From NCBI GenBank assembly GCA_001936135.1, contig CP012809.1, positions 1,475,501 through 1,539,500 of the forward strand: DNA of 64,000 nt, read 5' to 3'. The notes beneath the pieces are model-generated. The model was not told where the DNA came from and did not search any database. It saw only the letters and a list, made by a program, of their open reading frames with translations. The translations under genes were made by a program, and so were the position numbers. Positions 29,828 through 39,676 of this stretch are shown piece after piece. The first letter of the stretch is position 1; the number at the start of each line of letters is the position of its first letter. Source of the stretch: Saccharomycopsis fibuligera x Saccharomycopsis cf. fibuligera (taxonomy: Eukaryota > Ascomycota > Saccharomycetes > Ascoideales > Saccharomycopsidaceae).

Positions 29828-32433
29828 ACTCAGACATAGACTCCTTTGAGCTCTCTTCCAAGTAACCGCCAGCAACTTTCATGTTTGAAGACATGTATTG
29901 TTGACAAGTCAATCCCTCTGGTGGAGAGAGCCGCAAGTACTCAGAAGAAGAGCAAGAAACTGAAGAGTCAGCAAGGTCGGCAGATAACATTGTACTGATC
30001 AAATAAGTGAAGGGGTTACACCTGTACATAAAGATCCAGAATCCAGGCATAACTGTAGGAGTAGAAATCACACCACGAAATGTCAAACAAGCAGTAAAAA
30101 GCATAGAGGCTAAACTAGCTGCATTGTCAGCAAGTGTAAATCTTGCTGTTGAACATAACCAATATATCTTTGAAAAGAATTATCCAATGGACGGCCATTA
30201 ACCATACAAGTGCCTCTCGTGATGACACCGGTGGTAAAACGAGCAGGCAATGCATTTAACAATGTGGTTTTACCAACACCAGAAGCGCCTATCAAAGCAG
30301 TAACAGTACCTGGTTTTCAGCAAGCTCTGGAGCAATTCTTTCATCAACAACACCGGCTTCAACATCGGAGGAATTAATTACTCGTTATTTGTGTTCAAAG
30401 CTTTTCAAACGTTTTTTATGGAAGAGTAAGATTTCACACTTTTGCATAGCATTTTTGTTTAATTCGCAAAGAATAATGTAGACAATAAATAAGAAGACTG
30501 CATAAGCAAGAGTAGTACCCTAATTTCTCCAAGCATGGGCCCACTTGTACTTATACGAGACATAAATGTAATCATCTCCTAAAACGTAACTTCTGCTAGG
30601 AACTGAAGATACAGGAGAACAAATAACATTTTTACCAGAAGTTGGATGTCCTGGTCCACTAGGAATGAATTGAGAGCATTCAAAACTTCTCCCATGAAAA
30701 CTCATTAGCAAATAAACTTTCAAAAGCATAGCCAATTGGATCAAGATAGTTGATCCAACGACACCAGCCGTACATATTTGGAGTTGGGATAACAAAACCG
30801 GTAAAAATAGACAAATCCAAAAGAGAACAGATACCGGGGTCATTGCTTCAGATAGAGACGTGGTTGCAGCAGTTATAAACAAATGTGACATTGAAATTGT
30901 AGCGATGAAGTTGACGAGCAAATAAAAAAAAAGAAAAGCTCCCAGTACGACGGTTGAAATTTGCCATAAAACAAAAGATTAAATTAAAAGACAAGACAAC
31001 ACAAACCTTTGTTGGCAACTCAGTTATTATAGAGGCAAAAACATCCGCAGATGGACGGTATAACGCATAAGTTTTGTGTTTCTCAACAATTGGACGTGCT
31101 TCATCTCTAATAAGGTACCAAAAGCATTGAACAACGTGGCAAAGAAAAGGGCAGCTGTTCTGGGATAGAATGAACAAGTTCCAGGACCGAGGTTACAAAA
31201 AACAGAAGAGACAATTAACTCAATCACAATTTGAGAAATGATGGTGAATATAGTAATTGATAGGTAACCTTTGATTCTCAACCAATTTCTATGCATGATA
31301 TACTTGCATTGAAAAGCTAACCGTGAAAGGGGATCCTGGACGAGGACGGTGAGATTTTCTAGCATTATAGGATTGCTTAAATTGCTCACTTTCCTCACCT
31401 ATGGCATTACTGTTTCTATAATCTTCTATTTCAAACAAAAAAGCTTCATATTCAGGAGAATTTATCCAATAATCGTAAAATTCTTTTGGCGCTCTTGGAA
31501 CCTTATTCTCAAAACCAGGTTTTGGCTTGCGTTCAGAAGCCGAAGTAACTGGTGTCAAACAAGTCATAAGCCATTTAGGAACATTGATAAATTGTAACTA
31601 ATGGTGTGGTGTTCTCAACAACAGCAAAGGTTTTTAAAGCTTTAGTAAATTCTAAAGCAGTAGCAGAATCCAAGCCTCTGGTAGAGTTGTCTCAACATTG
31701 AATCTTACACCAGATAATGCAACTTGGCAAATAGAAACTCTTTTTCTTTCACATCCAGAAACACCGCGAATAAAATCGTTACCAACTCTGGTATTCTTGG
31801 TGTGACTCAAACCACAAGTGGCCATGATAAAATTGGTGATATGTTCAGCATACACATCCCTGGTAACTCCTTCTGGTTATTTTGCGGAGTTTTTATTCTA
31901 GCAGCAAACTTCAAAGTGTCGCCAACGCTTAAGTGAGGAAAAAGCTTTTCAGTTTCCGCACAGTAGATAACATCACCTCTATAGTGTTTGTGGATTTCCT
32001 TAGCAGAGAGACCATTGAAATTAATTTCTGTATCATGAGAAAAATGGAAACCATAGGTTTGAGTAGAAATAGATTTCAAAAAAGTGCTACAACCAGAACC
32101 AGGTTTACCAAGCACAACGCAAAGTTCACCCGGTCGCAAATGCCCATCCAGTAGTTTCAAAATGTCAAATCTTGAAGATTCTTTTCTAAATAAGTATTTG
32201 CTAATCACCATATTTGCATATTTTGAAAGTGTATTGAAAAACGAGTACAGAGAGGCATTTGTGCCAGTGGAGTTGATTGAAGAGGAGCGGGAAAGAGTTC
32301 TTACCAAACCTTTGATCCTGTTGGAAATGGAATTGTTAAAGCCATTATATGGAGCAGCTTCATTATCGTCCGAGTAGTCACTGTCCTGACCACCTTTTTT
32401 GCCAGTAAGCTCAGGAGGGATTTTGGAACTCAT
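29600..32433 (-). pseudogene. Decayed CDR/PDR-type ABC transporter
   Basis: The intact family is about 1500 residues in the order NBD-TMD-NBD-TMD; here about 2.8 kb remains. Pieces in order from the ATG at 32433: N-tail and first NBD with Walker A GKPGSGCST (to about 31850); signature region SGCERKR, where the family has SGGERKR, near 31760; Walker B and switch region in another frame (31690-31580) ending at a stop; PGFENKVPRAPKEFYDYW (31567-31310); first membrane domain in shifting frames (31320-30520) ending with SYVLGDDYIYVSY; second NBD Walker [10 protein letters not shown] (about 30295); the final loop and membrane segments (30104-29640). At least eight frame breaks or stops can be counted. 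Three large gaps are inferred: after the first NBD, before the second NBD, and across the rest of the second NBD and second TMD. An A31 run interrupts the last loop. Such pumps export azoles and other drugs; this one cannot. Confidence 0.92.
29796..29826. repeat. A31 homopolymer inside the pseudogene
   Basis: An uninterrupted run of 31 A on the plus strand, within what should be the last extracellular loop of the transporter. Confidence 0.9.
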
Positions 32434-33423
32434 TGTGTGTTAATGTTGTTAATTTTCTAGTTTCTTTATTATAACTCTTAGTACTTTAGTTTTTAATTTC
32501 TGTTTTCACTGTTTTTTGTTTTGAGAAAGAACAAAAATAAGTAGGAAAAAGAAAACAAAAAACATGTTGGAGGATAGCCGGGATAGAAGCCTATCCGAGA
32601 AGTGACTGATGTTTGTTAAGAACTAATTGAGCAACAAGTTGGAACCAAACAAGAAGGAATGAAAGAGAAGACAACGAGTTAATACTGTGTCTGTATTAAA
32701 AGAGACAAAATGAGCAGCAACCTCTTACGCGTTTATATACTTGGCAGAATTTCCATAGCTATTGGCAAAAACTGGAAAGCATTCAAGAATATCCATTTTC
32801 TATGTTATACACAACGCTGCTTGGTGTTACATGCATGTTGCATTTTTCCAGCACTCGCCAACACTGACCCTTCAACAACCTTAATACTGTAATAATCTCC
32901 CGTCTTTGCCTGTGTTTGGGATCTTCTTGCTGTGGTAAAGGACCTCACTAAACCTGAACTTCACAGCTAAAGTTGCCTTTAGGCTGCTACAATCCTGGGT
33001 CATACATATAGCAGCTCCATAGAGTGTGTTCCCGGCTACGCGAAGCAAACCACCAAAACGCACCGAAAAGTACGCTGTGCGTACAACGCTCCATCTGACT
33101 TGTTATCCTACGTGTCATAATATTCTCTTCTAGTATTATTTCAAAAGACAGTTGATTAACATGTTTCCCGCCCTTCTTTTGTTATCTTGCTGCCCGGCCA
33201 CAATGATGCTTGTCTCTTCAGAATTTATACTTCTGCTTTACTACTCATCGGATATCTTATGCTTTCCGGTTCCGGCGAACATCTTGGTGAAAAATGATAA
33301 AATTATACTTTAGAAGCCATTTTACAACAACCAATGTACAGTCCATATATTATTACAAACGCTAAGTGTATTTATTGAGTAAGCAGACTCAGCTACCATT
33401 ATATAAGATAACTAATATTAGGA
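32434..33423. other. Intergenic: old CDR promoter and PPX1 3' end
   Basis: About 1 kb. An everted zinc-cluster-like arrangement, GGATAG-AAGC-CTATCC flanked by CGG and CCG, lies near 32579-32600, some 150 bp before the pseudogene ATG. CGGTTCCGG occurs near 33267. No gene seen. Confidence 0.5.
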
Positions 33424-34785
33424 TTATTGAAACACTTGCGTAACCAACGGAGCAACCTGTTTTCTGCTGGCTTTGATATTGGTCTGACGGTACGCTGACA
33501 ATGGTCCATAATTGACTCCATGGCGATCATCTTCATTCATTGCCACCAATCCTAGTTCGCTCTTATGGTTCACTAATCCTTTTTCTAAAAACGCTGCTAT
33601 ATTAGCGTTCAACTCTTCCGTGCTGTTGCCCTGAGTTTGCAGAATAGGCTTTATGGCTAGATCTCGACTGTATTCTCCTCTATCGTTGGTATAGTTCGTC
33701 ATTAGTATCAATATATTGATGCCTGCCTCACTACCGAACTTATCAACTTCTGCATTCACCATATTGATTCCATCTCTTTTCACTAGCCAGTCCAACGGCT
33801 TGACAATCGAAGTGATTCCAATCTTTATCTTAGTAGGCTGAGAGCCGGAAACGTTTTTTAATTGCGGGTTTGATAATAATTCCGGAGAAACATTAATGCT
33901 GTAGCTTTTGTAATCTTTCCCAATAATGTCAACAACACTAAAGTTTTCAATGTTGTCTTTCTCCGTTTTTAACACAGTGTAAAATTCATCTGCATTGAAG
34001 GCAACATCGTTGATCAACGACTGATAAGTTTGGAAGATCTTCACATCTTCCCCGGTGACCTTGAACTTTAAGTTGCTTGTATCTATCAAAACCGGACTAG
34101 CTGCAAACTTTACAAGCTCATTAAAATCCACGTACTCAGAGATTTTTTTCACTGCATCTTGTTTCACTGACACGGCGTTACCGTCATCATTGTTATTGAT
34201 CAAGCCAAGTTTTTCAAACCAGTAACCGGAAACTAAAACAGAGCATGAGCCAACCATATTGATAATTCTTGGATTCGCGTTCAAGTACTTTTTCTCGTCT
34301 TTATGATGGTCAATGATAGATTCAACGTTGCCATCATCACTATTATTTCTGCGTCTCTTATCGTACAAGTATTGCTCCACATTACTTTCGATAGCATTAT
34401 GATCCACCAAAGTCAAATCAATATTTTCTTTCTGTTGCGTAGAAAAATCATTTACATCATTAATAAAACATATATTTGATTGACTGATTTGCAACTGGTC
34501 AAACAAGTACTTCACATCATTTCTAAGTTTCAATTCACTTTCCTTGAAGTTGAGTATAGGTATAGTAGTTGGCTTTGCTGAAGTTTGAATATTATTATTT
34601 GAAATGCGATGTTGTAAGTTGGCATAGTAGGCATAGGTTATTGATGAGACAATGGAATCCAAATCTCCAGATTGATTACCAATAACAATATTTAGCTTTT
34701 GCACATTAGTTGGTGCTTGGGTTTTGAATTCTTGGAGTGCAAGTTTGGTGCTTTGCAAGAAAGCATTGAGTGACAAGATCGGCAT
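33424..34785 (-). CDS. PPX1: Exopolyphosphatase, DHH phosphoesterase family
   Basis: 453 residues; S. cerevisiae Ppx1 has 397. The metal-binding motifs are in place: GDLDS at 40-44, VDHN at 127-130 and the name-giving DHH at 159-161 (IIDHHKDEKKYLNANPRI), followed by GSCSVLVSGYW and a DTSN at about 246. The C-terminal DHHA2 region keeps KIGITSIVKPLDWLV and the final KASRKQVAPLVTQVF, which corresponds to EATRKQVVPYLEEAY in the yeast enzyme. Ppx1 removes terminal phosphates one by one from inorganic polyphosphate in cytosol and mitochondria. Extra length comes from an Asn-rich insert near 145 and a loop near 195-205. The ATG is at 34785-34783. It faces no divergent partner closely; 0.74 kb separates it from the carrier-like gene's 3' end. 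Confidence 0.95.
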   Translation of the reverse strand: MPILSLNAFLQSTKLALQEFKTQAPTNVQKLNIVIGNQSGDLDSIVSSITYAYYANLQHRISNNNIQTSAKPTTIPILNFKESELKLRNDVKYLFDQLQISQSNICFINDVNDFSTQQKENIDLTLVDHNAIESNVEQYLYDKRRRNNSDDGNVESIIDHHKDEKKYLNANPRIINMVGSCSVLVSGYWFEKLGLINNNDDGNAVSVKQDAVKKISEYVDFNELVKFAASPVLIDTSNLKFKVTGEDVKIFQTYQSLINDVAFNADEFYTVLKTEKDNIENFSVVDIIGKDYKSYSINVSPELLSNPQLKNVSGSQPTKIKIGITSIVKPLDWLVKRDGINMVNAEVDKFGSEAGINILILMTNYTNDRGEYSRDLAIKPILQTQGNSTEELNANIAAFLEKGLVNHKSELGLVAMNEDDRHGVNYGPLSAYRQTNIKASRKQVAPLVTQVFQ

Positions 34786-35523
34786 GTCTTAGTATTGATT
34801 AATTTTTGTGTGAGTTCAGTCAATACTGTGGGGCCTCGTTTATATCTATAAACTGTATTCTGGTTCCAATATTAGTGATAGATCAAAAAATTCGTTATTG
34901 CTTTAACCGATTGTTTGCAGATCTCTCATCTTTTAGTTTTCAATTTTGTTGGAGCTCAGCATCGGACATTCTCTCATGCATGATAGATCCTCCACAGTGG
35001 TATAATACGTGTTTTCATGTAAGTGAGTCGGATTTTACACTCTATTTATTGATGTCTGCTTTCACAATGCTTTGGTTGGACTTAAAAAACATGTATCCAG
35101 CATAAATTTTAGTTTACGGAGAATATTCAGGCTACAGTTTGAGGGGGATTAATAATCATTTGGTTACAATGTTTCCTTCTTTGACATCGTATAGTGCGCA
35201 TACTTTGTAGATTGCAGATCGTCAATATATCAAAGCTTTCAAATACATCCGGGACCAGCAAGCAACTTTTCACACACTATTTGTCATTTATTTGATTGCG
35301 CGTTTTGCTACAAAAAGAAATTATATCAGATTGGAATATTGAATGACCATTTAAATAATATGGAACTCTAGTATGTAGGTATTAAATTACCTATAAGGCA
35401 AGACCAAAAAGATGGATGCCAAAAAGATTAAATTAGAAAACCTAACATAAAATAATCAATGACAGTCATGCCCAAGCTGACAGCAATGCAACATGAAAAA
35501 CCCAAGATTCTAAAAGACGCTAG
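34786..35523. other. Intergenic: PPX1 promoter and carrier-like gene 3' end
   Basis: About 0.74 kb, AT-rich. A 99-codon plus-strand frame immediately after the PPX1 start has no recognisable features. No gene seen. Confidence 0.55.
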
Positions 35524-37101
35524 CTACGGCTCTAGCGTCAACTCGTCTACAGTATCACTAAGCTTGCTTCTCATTATCTCAAACACCAACAACCCAATAC
35601 TAGTTGCAGGAATCGTAGTAAGAACATATCTTGTGAACCCCTTATAAGACCACTGCCACCACGTCAAGTTTTTATTTTGTTGAATTGTTAAAATTGTAGT
35701 CAAAGTTTCAAGATACGATTTGTAATAAACATTCAAGAATGGATTATTTAACACTCTTCGCGTCCAATACTTCACCAAAAATGCATTTTCATTGACTCTA
35801 TGAGCTAATGGTCGCATCATGTTTGGAAGGGTCTCTACTCCTTTGACAAGTCTGTATCGATTTGCATTATATGTAGGAGTTTTGTATTCTGGTACTTGCA
35901 AATTGTAGTAATCTAAAGCTTCAAGCCTTGATAAATGAATGTTTTGAATTTTGGAAAGAGGGAACTGAATAACTTGTAACACGGTCGCTGCTGAAGCACC
36001 AGCAGCTAAAATGTATGTGGATTTCAATACTTTAAATTTTGCATTTTCATCAATTAAATTTTTTGGCTCGCCTTTGAACACAAATCCCAAATATTTGTAT
36101 TTGAAATTACGACACCCGTTGATGAAATTCACTGTTTTATTGAATGCTTGATTTTTAATAAGCTCAAATGTTGAAAAATAAAAAGCAAATCCAACTGATT
36201 CTTTAACGAGACTGACACCAAACCCAGCAAACACCCCAATGAGCCCAATGTTACGAAGTTTGTAAACCCCATATTTCCAGAGATTATCATGTTTTTGTGA
36301 AAGTAGTTCTGCGGTGGATGATCTTGTATATATTGCATCAATGGGGGCCGCCACTAACGATTGTAGTGCACCCGCAATCATTCCTGCTCTAAATGTGTCC
36401 AGTACCCGAGGTTCCAAAATGTTGGTGTTGGGCCTTATTGAATATTCTTGATTTTTCGAAGCATAGCTGTTCAAAGTGGTCAAATATGACGTGTATAACA
36501 CTAATCCAGTGAAACTGTTCGCCAATAATGGAGGCAAAACGTTATCGGGAATGAACTTCCAGCCGTGCCTTTGTACCGCTTGTACTAGCAATGCAATACT
36601 AGAATGCTTGAAGAAGTTATATTTGACGTTAGGTTGACCAGCAGCGGCGGCTTTATATACAGGATTATGCTGGGCTCCTTGGGATAAATTGGCAACGTTT
36701 TCTTCATGAAATAGAGCTAGCCTTGTGTATGCCATGTAATCAAATCTTGAAGGTCTGAACAATTTGACAGGGGTTCTCAAGTACAACGAGGATATCTGAT
36801 AAGTGAAGGCCCGAATACTGGCGGTAATGGCGCCCACTACCTGAGAATTCTGATTTGATATCTTTTGTGGCGGTTGCTGCAATTGCTGCAATTGTTGTTG
36901 TTGGTTCCTGTTATTGTTGTTATTGTTGTTATTGCGGTTGCTGTTGCTGTTGTTTGAAGAGCGCCCTTTGCCACCGCTTAAAGAGTCGCGATTATCATGT
37001 TGATGATTATCATTAGAGCCAGCTTGGGACAAATTCCCGGTTGAGGAATTTATGCAATTCGGGACAAACAGTTCATTGGTGGGCACTGCTATAGACGCCA
37101 T
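35524..37101 (-). CDS. Divergent mitochondrial-carrier-like protein
   Basis: 525 residues from the ATG at 37101-37099 (MASIAVPTNELFVPN); the frame is open slightly upstream but without an ATG. Residues 10-90 are disordered with Asn and Gln runs. The rest contains six weak hydrophobic segments. One has a carrier-like signature, LVAAPIDAIYTRSS (the P-x-D-x-x-x-x-R pattern of mitochondrial carriers), and a second partial repeat has VIQFPLSKIQNI. In this family three such repeats form a six-helix pore in the inner membrane, but some members sit in the outer membrane and act in dynamics or import, as Ugo1 does. The motifs here are degenerate, so the transported substrate, if any, cannot be inferred. 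I do not recognise a named ortholog. Confidence 0.65.
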   Translation of the reverse strand: MASIAVPTNELFVPNCINSSTGNLSQAGSNDNHQHDNRDSLSGGKGRSSNNSNSNRNNNNNNNNRNQQQQLQQLQQPPQKISNQNSQVVGAITASIRAFTYQISSLYLRTPVKLFRPSRFDYMAYTRLALFHEENVANLSQGAQHNPVYKAAAAGQPNVKYNFFKHSSIALLVQAVQRHGWKFIPDNVLPPLLANSFTGLVLYTSYLTTLNSYASKNQEYSIRPNTNILEPRVLDTFRAGMIAGALQSLVAAPIDAIYTRSSTAELLSQKHDNLWKYGVYKLRNIGLIGVFAGFGVSLVKESVGFAFYFSTFELIKNQAFNKTVNFINGCRNFKYKYLGFVFKGEPKNLIDENAKFKVLKSTYILAAGASAATVLQVIQFPLSKIQNIHLSRLEALDYYNLQVPEYKTPTYNANRYRLVKGVETLPNMMRPLAHRVNENAFLVKYWTRRVLNNPFLNVYYKSYLETLTTILTIQQNKNLTWWQWSYKGFTRYVLTTIPATSIGLLVFEIMRSKLSDTVDELTLEP

Positions 37102-37857
37102 AATATTATGATGATGTTGAATGCACAATGGCTAGTCTACTGGGAGTGGCATATAAACCTGGTGGAACAGTGGCGTTTAAAATATCTCCAGCTTTATGGA
37201 TCGAGCTAATCGAGACGATTATTTTTCCGAAATCGGTAGCTGAAGCTTCGAAAATGATGTTAATAAATCTAGTCTGATCGGTATCAATTTCGGCACCGAA
37301 CAGGAAAGACAAAGGATATAATTGACCTGATAGTTGACTTTTATCTTGAAATCAATCTGTAGCAGCTTACTATGCTTCCCCGGCGGCCAATTATAGCCCA
37401 GATCAAAAAGATAGATGGACTAAACTAACGATCATCCATCCATTTATCCATCCATCGATAGTGATAATGGGAGAGAGCGAGAGCGAGAGCGAAACTAATG
37501 ATCAAAATCTGCATCTGAAAGCCTTTACGCCCGTACACCAGCGAAGTGCATATAGCATAAAATGTTCGGGTGTGGTGGCCCGATAAAGGCACGTGATAGT
37601 TTTTAGCTAATATTGAATTGCTGGTAATTTCATTGTCAAGTGGCCCAAAACCAAAAACCAGAGGCACACGCACACACCCGCTTCAAAGTGTAGCTGGATT
37701 GGATAGATTAGATAGTCAGCCAGTCAGTCAGTTATTCATTCAGCCGCCCAGTTAAATAGCTGTTTCTCTGAGTTCTTGCTTTTTCCTTTTGCTGTTGCCG
37801 CTGTTACATTCATATAAACAAGCCAATCAATTATCAATCTCTACATAACTAGTCACA
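37102..37857. other. Divergent promoter region: carrier-like gene and VMA4
   Basis: About 0.76 kb. CACGTG lies at 37590-37595, a GAGAGCGAGAGCGAGAGC repeat near 37472-37490, and AGTCAGCCAGTCAGTCAGT near 37711-37729. No gene seen. Confidence 0.6.
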
Positions 37858-38924
37858 ATGCCTTCAAGTCGTGCTTTGAGTGATGACCAAGTATGTGTTT
37901 TTTCTTTCTTTCTTCTTTTTGATAAACTATTGCTGATGACTTTCTGGCATCGATTATTAAAATCAATGGCAAACTACAAGGTCAGGATTTGACTATGCAA
38001 TGAAGGAGGGGCGGGGATATAAAGCTCATATTTGCTGTTTATCTTGACTTGACTTTATGCTTGCCTTTGTCATTTGCCATTGTATACAATACCATCCATG
38101 ACAAACACGATACTAACAGGAATTCTATAGGTCTCTAGTGAGCTCCGCAAGATGGAAGCTTTCATCAAGAAAGAAGCTGAAGAAAAAGCTAAAGAAATAA
38201 GATTAAAGGTATGTTTTGTCTGAAGCTTCAATTGGCGCTATTTTTGTTATTATTATTTGCAATGGAGCTCTTCTACATTTATTTATTTATTTATTTTTTT
38301 ATTTTTTCTTTGGTTTGACCAAGTACTAATTATAGTTATTAGGCAGATGAAGAATACGAGATTGAAAAGTCAAACATTGTTCGTTCTGAAACTTCCTCAA
38401 TCGACAAATTATACGAGGACAAATTGAAGAAGTCCGAATTGGCTCAACAAATCACCAAATCTACAATTGCCAACAAGACCAGATTAAAAGTCTTGGCTGA
38501 GCGTGAGACCATCTTGAATGAAATCTACGCTGATGCAGAAACTGAGTTGAAGAAAAAAATCAAAAACGAAAAGACTTACAAAGATATTCTTGCTAAATTG
38601 ATTGAAGAAGGGTTATACACTATATTAGAGTCCAAAGTTTATTTGAGAATAAGAAAAGCTGATGAAAAACTTGTTACTGATCTTTTGCCTCAGGTTGCTG
38701 AAACTTTTGAGAAAACTGCCCAGTTCAAAGTTGACATTTCCATCAAGAAAAATGATTATTTGGAAGACAATGCCGTTGGAGGCGCTATTATTGTTAACGA
38801 AACTGGCAAAATCGAAGTTAATAACACTTTGGAAGAAAGATTGCAATTGTTGGCTGAAACCGCTTTGCCATCTATAAGATTAGAACTTTTCGGGCCATCT
38901 AAGACAAGAAGATTTTTTGAATAA
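37858..38924 (+). CDS. VMA4: Vacuolar H+-ATPase subunit E (two introns)
   Basis: Three exons: 37858-37890 (MPSSRALSDDQ), 38131-38208 (VSSELRKMEAFIKKEAEEKA...) and 38343-38924. Together they code for 230 residues, against 233 in S. cerevisiae Vma4. Landmarks agree: KMEAFIKKEAEEKAKEIRLK, then ADEEYEIEKSNIVR, QQITKSTIANKTRLKVLAER, GGAIIVNETGKIEVNNTLEE and the end RLELFGPSKTRRFFE. Subunit E forms, with subunit G, the three peripheral stalks that hold the catalytic V1 head against rotation. The N-terminal helix is the long coiled part of the stalk. Both introns fall in the coding start and are needed to make a conserved N-terminus; the third exon alone has an in-frame ATG at 38424 that would give a truncated protein. 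Confidence 0.96.
37891..38130 (+). other. VMA4 intron 1 (240 nt)
   Basis: Donor GTATGT, perfect branch site TACTAAC at 38111-38117 and acceptor CTATAG. The exon junction is in phase 0. Confidence 0.95.
38209..38342 (+). other. VMA4 intron 2 (134 nt)
   Basis: Donor GTATGT, branch site TACTAAT near 38324-38330 and acceptor TTATTAG. The earlier AG in TTATAG would shift the frame. The junction is in phase 0 and yields the conserved RLK-ADEEYEIEK. Confidence 0.92.
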
Positions 38925-39676
38925 GCTTACAAAAGATTCAACCTTTTTTTTTTTTTTTTTTTTTTTGTTTCTTTATCCCAACACCTTAACTTTATTCTAA
39001 TCTAGTTTAAAATTATCTTATCATCTTGTTAAATCGTTTTGGTTTCTATAGTTACCTCTCTTTTTTCGGCCGTTCGAGTTTCATTTTTTTATCATCTATT
39101 TTTTTTTTTTTTTTTTTTTTTCTGCTTTGTTCTTTTTTTTATTTTTTTTTTTTTCTCAACTTTTTTCTATTTTTTCTTCATCCCAGTAATTCTATCTCAT
39201 AACACTTCATCAATGCTTTATTAAAAATAAAAAATAATAAAGAGACAAACCGTTCTTTCTTAAATATCAAGACGCCAAACCAAGAGTTATTAATCTCAAG
39301 ATTTCTGTGGATGTGTAAGTATAGCTACGACGTAACTGAACAAGGGCAGACACCGTGGCTCCAGCTGTATAGATAAAAAGTGCTCATATAGTGCCACGGT
39401 ACGTACGAGTGCACACAAGCATACAGTTCAGCAGTACGACGAACCGCCCTGCTTATCTGCTGTTAGTTGCTGTCTACGCTCGGCCACTGCTTCGGTAGCG
39501 TGTGTGAAGATAGGGTAGTATTGAAAGAAAAGAATCGTGAATTCATTAAAACCAGGGCTGGTCTATAAATGACAAGCGTATCGAATGTTAAAATACAATA
39601 GACAAGAAAGAAAGGTCAAGATGCAAACAAGCATGCAAATTCTATGCCCGACTGGCCGACTGGTAGACTGGCCAAG
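38925..39676. other. Convergent intergenic region with long T tracts
   Basis: About 0.75 kb between the VMA4 and MRS2 stop codons. T23 runs lie at 38944-38966 and 39099-39121, with more interrupted T tracts to 39170. On the VMA4 strand these fit transcription-terminator efficiency tracts. No gene seen. Confidence 0.6.

Noticed and set aside
37920-37945. C-box-like CTGATGA in VMA4 intron 1, possible C/D snoRNA
   Set aside because: No D box (CTGA) at a suitable distance and no terminal stem.
38424-38924. Treating the last VMA4 exon as a complete 166-residue gene
   Set aside because: The conserved N-terminal helix lies in two upstream exons joined by good splice signals.
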